A stretch of 64,000 bases of DNA. Origin: Nephrocerus scutellatus (Eukaryota > Arthropoda > Insecta > Diptera > Pipunculidae). The stretch is from positions 109,293,890 through 109,357,889 of the forward strand of contig OX352761.1 of NCBI GenBank assembly GCA_947095585.1, read 5' to 3'. Every line of letters starts with the position of its first letter. The first letter of the stretch is position 1. The notes under the pieces were generated by a model. It was not told the DNA's origin and ran no database searches. It worked only from the letters and a program-made list of their open reading frames with translations. Below are positions 57,101 to 64,000 of this stretch, piece by piece. The translations under genes were made by a program, and so were the position numbers.

Positions 57101-57715
57101 TTTGGATCTATGTACCAGTTGGTAAAACTTGCGATGGGAAAGAATTTTTCCAGAGGTTGCTAGATACGCGTTCGTAAAAGATTCTAGTGATTTTTCTAAT
57201 TTCAGCCTTTAGACATTATATTTCCTCACAGCTATCTTCCATTATTACAGATATCCGAACCTCTTGAGTGGCCAACATTGACTCGCATCACTATCTAACA
57301 ACAAGTTAGTGATTCAAGACAATGTTTTCAGTATAAGCCATGAACGGAATAGTCTGAGTTCAAAATGATTTTTAGAACAAAGCTGATAATTGATTTGATT
57401 TTGGGGTTTGTGCATCAAAGGACTCGAGTAACTGCCATAAAAACTGACTCAAAAAAAATGCCTTCTGTGCTATGACACTTAACAGGGAGTTCCGATTTAA
57501 AATCGCTTATAAATTGTGTAGTGCGCTCTTTACAGCCGATTTGATGAACAATTTTTGAAGTCTGTCAATGATGACCAGTAACTCCTATGTCCCATAAAAA
57601 TTAACTAATAATGAATGAATAATAACTAATGATGTTGTGGAATTTTTTAATTTCCAGCGTACAGCTTTTTAAAAACCATTATTTAACTTGACTTGACCCC
57701 TTTATGTCTGTATTT
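57101..57715. other. bili intron F-G, nothing recognised
   Basis: AT-rich sequence without a recognisable feature. Confidence 0.45.
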
Positions 57716-57719
57716 TCGA

Positions 57720-58115
57720 CCAATTTGAGGTCCTTTTTAACCACCTTCCACACGATCTAGCCAGCTGAAACTTTGTGAGTATCTAAGTCCAAAATAGCAT
57801 TTTTTATATTCCGAGTATGACGTGGTATCGTGTTTCGCGTGTAGCGCGTGTGATGGTTGAATTTTTTTTCGATTGAGATTTTGTGAGTATCTAAGTCGAA
57901 AATAGCATTTTTATATTCCACGTATGACGCGTGTCATGTTTCGCGTGTGGCACGTGTGATGGTTTAAAATCGCGCAATTTTCTCGTTTTTTAGGTCTTTT
58001 TAACCACCTTTCGTATGACCTAGAGAGCTGCAATTTTGTGAGCAGCTCAATGTCAGAGGCTCATTTTGATATCCCGCTTTTGATGCGTGTCGCGAGTCCC
58101 GCGTGAAGTGTGAAA
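57720..58115 (-). repeat. CACGTG/ACGCG-rich satellite, reverse orientation
   Basis: GGTCCTTTTTAACCACCTTC at 57729 and GGTCTTTTTAACCACCTTTC at 57993 are the complement of the mark at 3968 and 4120. TTGTGAGTATCTAAGTC plus AAAATAGCATTTTTATATTC occurs twice about 112 bp apart, so a middle monomer lost its AACCACC part. GTTTCGCGTGTGGCACGTGT and GATGCGTGTCGCGAGTCCCG are the GC-rich cores. Same family as 3746-4165, opposite strand. Confidence 0.8.
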
Positions 58116-58184
58116 AAAGGGAAATTCTTTGCCCCGACCTCAAAACAGATATATAATAAACGACTCTGTGCGTGTTGCGATGTA

Positions 58185-59613
58185 AAGAGTTTTCCAATAA
58201 GAGGTTTCATTTTGATATTAAAAAAAACTAGTATTTTTTAAGAGAAATCAATGAAATAAACTTCATGGTAAAGAGGAAGGTATGCTATTAACATTTGAAA
58301 ACGATATCAGCCAAATGGCCGCCATGGCTACGCTTGCAGCACCATATCATTTTCATAAAATTTTCCATGACCAATTCGCACATTTGCGACTGTATGTCCT
58401 CGATAACTTCACGAATTCCATCTTTAAGATCCTTCATTAATTGTTGAGCATTGGCATATACCTTATCTTTCACGTGGCCCCAAAGAAAAAAGTCTAAAGG
58501 TGTTAAATCAAAAGATCTCTGTGGCCAATTGTGTTCACCTCTTCGAGAAATAACACGGTCACGAAAATCTTCTTGCAAAATTGCGATTGTTTCGTTGCTT
58601 GTGTGCCACGTAGCGCCGTCTTGCTGAAAATAAACGTCGTCCACATCAATATCTTCCAATTCCTGCCATAAAACATCATTAATCAGAGCTCGGTAGCACA
58701 ATCCATTCCCTCTACGACACATCTCATATATCTCCTTTTATCCCCTACTTAACAATCACAACAAGCATACTTTATTATAGACTAGCATTATAATTGCACC
58801 TTTGTAGTGCTATTCTATTTGCTGGCTTACGTTTGTGCCATTCACCGTAACAGTTGCACCAGCCTCATTTTCGAAAAAGTAAGGTCCAATCACACCGCCA
58901 GCCGAAAAACCGCACCAAACAGTGACACGCTGAGGATAGAGAGGCTTTTCAACAATCATTCTTTGATTTTCTGAGCCCCAAATGCGACAATTCTGCTTAT
59001 TATTGTAGCCTCCGAGGTGAAAATGGGCCTCATCACTAAAGATGATTTTTCGATGAATATCCGGATCATTTTGATGCATTTGAAGGACCCAATCAGCGAA
59101 GATACGACGTTTATGGTGATCGACCGGCTTGAGTTATTGTGTTAGCTGAACTTTAGTAGCCTTAAGACCTAAGTCTTTATGCAAAATACGGTATAATGTC
59201 GTTTTTATTCCAAAGATCGACGAGGAATCGACAAACCTAGGTTTTCTTCCACACCTCGGGCTACAGCAGCAATATTTTCAGTCGTTCTTGAGCGACGCAC
59301 ACGGTTGGGATTCTTCACATCACTAACTTATCCCAACAGCTCAAATTTTTCTACCAGTTTCACTATTGCCGGCTGAGAAGTTGCTTCATGACGACCAAAA
59401 AGTACTTTAGTTTTATGAACTGTGACTGCAAAATTTTCACCATTTTTTGTAGTGAATTTTAACAATTTCAATGCGTTGTTGAAGTGTGTATTATACCATT
59501 TTTAGTATTAGTGTAGTTTTTACTTGTCAAAGGTCAAAAGATAATAGCTTCAAAATTGACAGCTGCCCAAATAGCCGGCTATTCAAAATGAAACCTCTTA
59601 TTGGAAAACCCTT
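58185..59613 (-). mobile_element. DD41D (rosa-type) mariner, nearly complete element
   Basis: The element is 1,429 bp with 31-bp terminal inverted repeats (58185-58215 and 59583-59613; they begin AAGRGTTTTCCAATAAGAGG and differ at one base). It is bordered by TA on both sides (58183-58184 and 59614-59615), the Tc1/mariner target. The left flank is the CACGTG satellite. The right end lies 233 bp before bili exon G. Elements with 41 residues between the last two catalytic Asp were first named rosa in fruit flies. The coding region inside is broken (see the next entry). Confidence 0.92.
58288..59480 (-). pseudogene. Mariner DD41D transposase, disrupted
   Basis: Minus-strand pieces in order are: TLQQRIEIVKIHYK (about 59485-59445), the DNA-binding start; a stop- and frameshift-ridden linker with TTLYRILHKDLGLKATKVQL (about 59200-59150); KIIFSDEAHFHLGGYNNKQN (first catalytic Asp, 59040-58990); VTVWCGFSAGGVIGPYFFEN; then a stop and a ~115-bp insertion (about 58725-58840) flanked by GAATGG; and VDDVYFQQDGATWHTSNETI (second Asp) with RSFDLTPLDFFLWGHVKDKV (third Asp, 41 residues between). 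The C-terminus ends near 58288. All three Asp are kept, but stops, a frameshift and the insertion prevent full translation. Confidence 0.88.
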
Positions 59614-59846
59614 TATATATAAATTTTTATACCCGAAAAACGAAGTTTTTTTACATTTACTTTTGTTTATATTGAAAAACCAATCTCTACTACATGAACG
59701 TCCTCCTAGCAATGGGCCACAACGATTTCTGTTTAGTTTTGAGCTGTCTAGTACCCTTTGCATTAATTTTATTATTCCCATTTAATATTAGTTATATAAT
59801 AAATACCCTTAATTAATAAAATATAAATATTTCTCTTAATTTGCAG
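59614..59846. other. bili intron F-G, last part
   Basis: 233 bp between the mariner end and exon G. CTCTTAATTTGCAG at 59833-59846 is the polypyrimidine tract and acceptor. The branch-point region is therefore native, not transposon-derived. Confidence 0.6.
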
Positions 59847-60003
59847 TTCGATGCTGTTGAAAATGGAATTCAGATGTCGAAATTGATGCAAATCTTTTCG
59901 CGGCAAGCAGCAATGATGGATGCCTTAATCGCTCATTTTGCGGATCAAATGAGACGACGGAAGGAAGGTGTTGACGGTAATGTGCCTGAGCATATACACG
60001 ACG
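59847..60003 (+). CDS. bili: bili/FRMD8 exon G: FERM F3 lobe, C-terminal helix
   Basis: Acceptor TTGCAG ends at 59846 and donor GTAAGT begins at 60004. In phase 0: FDAVENGIQMSKLMQIFSRQ, AAMMDALIAHFADQMRRRKE and GVDGNVPEHIHD, ending with one base of the next codon (phase 1). Human FRMD8 has '[33 protein letters not shown]' here. This completes the F3 lobe. The Ser/Arg-rich C-terminal tail of the family should be in a further exon, which I did not find up to 64000. Confidence 0.93.
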
Positions 60004-61270
60004 GTAAGTTAATTAGACAATTGTGCTTTATTATGATTGAAAAGTTAAGTGCATAAAGAGGGTATGTACATTTTTTTTTTCAAAATCCGGGATATCACTA
60101 ACCTTTGACTAAACACAGTCTTATAGATACATTACAATTTGAAAGACGAAGAAGGCTGTTACATACAATATACAGGGTACATGTATAAGTGCTTATATTA
60201 TAAAACTTTTCTTTGTGTTACATACCCCCTCCATCAACTTAGTTGTCTTCATCGTCTTAGTTGCCAAAGAAAAATGACAAAGAAATATTCCCCGTCATGG
60301 GCCGATTAAAATTTTCTGTTTTCTGTTTTGTATTTTGCAAGAATTTTCCATTTAATTGCTTAATAAACTTTGCTGGAAATGACAAAAACAACGACGACCA
60401 CGGCAATTTTGTCGTCCTTTGTTTCGTGTATCGTGGAATGGTATCTTGATTGTGCAACGCACCTCCAGAAAATTATCCTAACTATGAGTTTGTGACTCTT
60501 TTTATTTTGCCACCCACTCCCACGACCTCGGCCGAGTGTGTTTATGTGTGCTCTGCTACATATACCAATTAAGTTTTTAAATGTAAATTTTGTAACAACA
60601 TCAAGTGGTACGGTTGTGTCCGATTTCAGCTTGAAGTAAGTTGCCCAATGATCAACGAACGCGCAACGACAAACAAAGAACACGAAGGATAAAACTCTAC
60701 CGTTGCTACAATGTCCTTCTCTTTCGCTAGTTTTTATTTTTTCTGGGTGTACGTATGGCTTTCGTTGCCTTGCGTGTTTCGCAAGGACCTCCAAAGGGTT
60801 GCGTGCAAAAAAATAAAAATTTAATTTAAACTTAGCAGACGAGAGAGCTGCAAGGCTCTGCTCGTTCGAATGGGACGCAGTGCGGGCGCTGCTGTTGCGA
60901 CAATGTTAATTAAGGATACTACAGTGGTAGCAGGAATGCTTAACTGTGCACAGTGCTCAGAAACAATAATGTTTGACAAATCAAAATAAGAAAGGGGGAA
61001 AAACAGTCAAACTAATTGCTGTGGAGTGATTTTGTTGAATGGGTAGGAAGGAAATGCATTTATATTTATACACTACCCTTTTTTTTAGGTATGAGACATT
61101 CAGATTGTGAAAGACCCAAAATTATCATAACAATTTTCAGCTTGAGTATGACATAGCAACAAAGCATATAACAACTTCTTCCTAGTTGTAATTTTCTACA
61201 CTCCTTTTTTTTAAATTCTTTGTATTAACTTCATATTCCCGTGAGTGTTGTATTTGTTTGTTTGTTTGCT
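60004..61270. other. bili downstream intron, nothing recognised
   Basis: Open frames at 60257-60794 on both strands show no motif. No exon matching the FRMD8 C-terminus is seen. Confidence 0.45.
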
Positions 61271-61535
61271 GAAACGTTTCCATGTTCGAATTGGAAGAAG
61301 CGATAAGCGACAAGCAGGAAAGGTTCCTGCGATGTACAAGCGATTCTATTGATTTCGCAATGTTTACGTCACCGATAAGTTTTATTGCTCGCGTCTATAT
61401 TCTATTTAGTAGATACAAGGTAGATTTTGGAGCACCTGTCAATATATATGAGAATTGTACCCAATTTGGGGTGAATGAGCGCATTGTAGATTGCAGCCAG
61501 ATCAGAAGGAGTGAACTATTTCTTGCACATAATTA
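61271..61535 (-). mobile_element. Possible CR1/jockey-type LINE scrap
   Basis: CAGAAGGAGTGAACTATTTC plus TTGCAC at 61503-61527 parallels TGAAGGAGTGAAGTATATCT plus TGCAC near 47792-47816, and the preceding text is loosely similar. Orientation is inferred from that copy. Confidence 0.35.
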
Positions 61536-61539
61536 GCTC

Positions 61540-62510
61540 TGCAGTCCTGGCCTGGTCCTGCAAGAAACCTCTTCACCGGTACAGATTTCAAGACGATTTC
61601 ATCCGGTTTGATGTCCCTAAACTCTGTGCGTTCTGAGCGTTCATCCACTGTGTAGACTTGGCTGGCCTCGCTGTCATGTCCTATAATAATATCGGCGCGA
61701 CAGACCATGCGGTCCAAGGCCTGACTTCTCGCGCAACCATTTGTGTTGAGCATGCACATTTTGCACACAAATGGAGGGACCTACAATTTTAATGCCGAAT
61801 CCGAACGGCGAATTGAGAAGCTTTCAGTGACAAGTTATTACTCTCGGACGTTTGTCAAACTTTCGCGAGAGGTAGGACACCGTGAAAAATACTTTGGTGT
61901 TACTGGGATTCGAACCACGAACCCCCTGCTCAGCAGTCCATGCTCCTATCCCACTCATGTCCTATAAATCCTATAAATTCTACCGCAAAGACTTTCCGAG
62001 AACGATTCTCCTCGCGCATGCGAGATAGGTACCCTACTCACCGGATCATACCTAGCTTAATTCTATTCACATGTTCTATTCACATATTAATGTTAACACC
62101 ACTCCGGAGTATCCGGTTTCGTCCTCCCTCACATACGGGGCCAAGAATTTCTCCGTAAGAATTTTCTGTCGACGCCAGAGTTTTTGCTAAGCACTCAAGT
62201 CTCGATTCCGTATCTAAGTACTGGTATGACGATTTTCGTTAACAACAGCAGCACTCAAGTCTCGATTCCGTATCTAAGTACTGGTATGACGATTTTCGTA
62301 AACAACAGCAGCTTGAATATCAAGGTTAAATTTCTGGATTTGAAGAGACTTGTTATACTAAGGTAGGCTCGGTTGGCGTTCGGCAGCCGTGCACATATTT
62401 CTAGCTTCATGCGTTTATTCGCAGCTACAATTCACCCAAGATCGTTAAGGTATTGCATAACTTCAAATACGCACTCCACTATCTTAATTGAGGGAATAAT
62501 GTTGGATCAT
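61540..62510 (-). pseudogene. RTE-type LINE 3' part, split by a SINE
   Basis: The plus-strand text GGCCTGGTCCTGCAAGAAAC, CTCTTCACCGGTACAGATTT and CGACGCCAGAGTTTTTGCTA is the decayed counterpart of 34425-34960 (RTE 3' end, minus strand). AAGCACTCAAGTCTCGATTC to CTGGTATGACGATTTTCGT encodes in reverse the VLTYGSET-like block. A 60-bp tandem duplication (GCACTCAAGT at 62191 and 62251) lies inside it. The SINE at 61687-61954 interrupts the element. Confidence 0.8.
61674..61967 (-). mobile_element. tRNA-derived SINE (family A) nested in RTE LINE, with 13-bp TSD
   Basis: TCATGTCCTATAA at 61674-61686 is repeated exactly at 61955-61967 and brackets a 268-bp SINE. Reverse complement: the head is truncated at GTGGGATAGGAGCATGGACT, so the first ~14 bases of the family, with part of the A box, are missing. 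B box GGTTCGAATCCCAG follows, then CTCTCGCGAAAGTTTGACAA. The 3' end is GTCGCGCCGATATTATTA. The hairpin CCATTTGTGT...ACACAAATGG is at about 61738-61775 (10-bp perfect stem). Confidence 0.92.
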
Positions 62511-64000
62511 TGAGGATAAACATTTTCAAATCCGCTTACTCTGAGCCTTCATACGACAAAATACTTCAAATCGAATTAGGACGAAATTTACGGTGGAAAT
62601 GATTGAAAATTTCAGAGCTCGTGAGCAAATTAAGAAAGGGATAGCTTAAAATGAAATTTTTGTGGAAAACAGCAACTTTATACAGTACTGACAACTGTTA
62701 AAACTGGTGTCCAGATATGTCATATAAAGTTTTCAGGGTATGACAGCCAGTTAGACAATCAATCATATGAAGTGCTTGGGATTATCGTAGAAACCTCCTA
62801 GTACATCCAAAGTTCAGACTAGAGATGTCAGTGGTTATCCAGGTTAATTTGTCTTATGCATCTATGTAAACGATGTGGCCTTACCAGCAGAACAGCGTTG
62901 GTAGTTAAGAAGAAATAATTGTTAGTTTTTGGTAATTAAACTTAAGTGTTGTTTTTGACAATCAATCAGAACTGCTTTCTAAATCGATAAGCTGTCAGAT
63001 CATAGATTTCTTCTGTAATCTCATTTTGAACACTGACCTTTGCCACATTAATAAAATAGTTTTAAGTTCCACGAGATAACACAAGTAACATTAAAACATC
63101 GATCGAATAACTAATGCCCCTTCACTCCATGAACAATTTCGTGTCAGAGCTTACTTTTAAACCAAATAATTTTATTGGGCTCTCACCCAGAAGGCTAAAG
63201 CGGTCCAAGCTTTTAAAATATGTTAAGCGTCAACAAGTATACTTATGATTCCTAAGAATATTAGAAAACAAACTCTAATTAATATTAAATTAGTTAAATA
63301 ACATTTTCCGGAAGAGCGTAGACACATTGACAGAAGCTTAACAGCTCAAAGGCAAGCAATTTATGAATTGTGGTTGAGGTGCCGTGATGTTATATTATTC
63401 ATCCATTGATGTATCACATTACAATTAATATTTTCGATAACATTACTTGTAGGTAGGCTGCTGCTTTCAAATGAGCTAAGAGCAACTTCCTCAGTAGCAA
63501 TATTTAAATTTAATTTTTATTTTTAATTACGATAATGCGGTGAATGCACTAAAATAAAATGTTGCAGCAATTATATTTTGAAAACATCCATTAAATGTTC
63601 ATATAAACCAAAGTTTGCTGGCGTTATCCATATTATCATGCGTGATGAGGCCTTCTGCCGGAAGAAACTTTGCACCACAACCTCTAAAAGTGACGTTATA
63701 AGTGCTTTGCCTTTTAATTAAGTTATGAGTGCACTAAATATGTTTTTAATTGAAAAGGGCAATTCACAGCAAAACTTTTACCGAGCGGTATCGGTAATTG
63801 AAAGTATAGCCAAATGAACCCTTCCGCTGCACCGCACCCACCGCGCCACACTGCACTGTTTCAAATATGAACTTAGCTTAGTTCACTGACATCGAAATAT
63901 AGCCACTTATTCCGTTCCACGTTGGATGGCATACACCTGCAGACATCGCTTATAAATGTGATACTGTGTTCCACAAAGGAGTGACGAAATTGTTTGACAT
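62511..64000. other. Unassigned sequence to the window end
   Basis: No ORF with a motif, no repeat and no further bili exon recognised. Confidence 0.45.

Overview
This is eukaryotic DNA, AT-rich and intron-rich, almost certainly from a higher fly (Diptera, Brachycera; a tephritid-like genome would fit). The evidence is one recognisable single-copy insect gene in small conserved exons with canonical GT/AG junctions, plus dipteran-style repeats: I/LOA-type and RTE-type non-LTR retrotransposons, a tRNA-derived SINE, and a DD41D ('rosa'-type) mariner. The species cannot be fixed from the sequence. There are no operons, rRNA, true tRNA genes or CRISPR arrays.

Host gene. I assembled seven consecutive plus-strand exons of a FERM-domain gene, the fly orthologue of human FRMD8 (Drosophila bili), at 27300-27481, 32964-33310, 33374-33535, 37463-37651, 44701-44830, 44927-45025 and 59847-60003. 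All internal junctions keep phase (0, 2, 2, 2, 0, 0) and the joined product (about 422 codons) follows FRMD8 in order. The start codon lies upstream; a 34-bp exon at 8083-8116 is a phase-compatible but unproven candidate. The C-terminal exon or exons lie beyond 60003 and were not found before 64000. Five introns are long (3.9-19 kb if the candidate start is right) and full of repeats; two are compact (63 and 96 bp) and clean.

Region by region. 1-400: N-terminus of an acidic, possibly piggyBac-like ORF on the minus strand, cut by the window edge. 1647-2100: 39-bp repeats and a relic of the 336-bp satellite family. 2160-4430: I/LOA-type LINE split by a CACGTG/ACGCG-rich satellite. 4560-5430: RTE LINE. 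5830-8560: mostly unassigned, including the candidate bili exon 1. 8530-11330: LINE ends, a tRNA-like SINE and an RTE LINE. 13179-13517: an ORF vaguely like an insect chemoreceptor. 13740-14455: CAAGACCCC repeats. 14570-16770: RTE LINE. 18146-18426: SINE. 19680-25870: several LINE fragments and a dispersed repeat. 27300-60003: bili with TE-filled introns (LINEs, SINEs, three mariner relics, a 336-bp tandem array, ATGCAAC repeats, a second CACGTG satellite, and a nearly complete mariner 233 bp before the last visible exon). 61270-62510: LINE remnants with a SINE nested by a 13-bp target-site duplication. 62510-64000: nothing recognised.

Apart from bili, essentially every coding match is a decayed transposable element. 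I found no coherent new multi-gene system. The most informative items are the phase-checked bili model, two perfect 13-bp target-site duplications, the mariner with 31-bp terminal inverted repeats, a SINE family with a conserved hairpin, several related satellites at dispersed sites, and a cDNA-adapter-like 15-mer at 30527.
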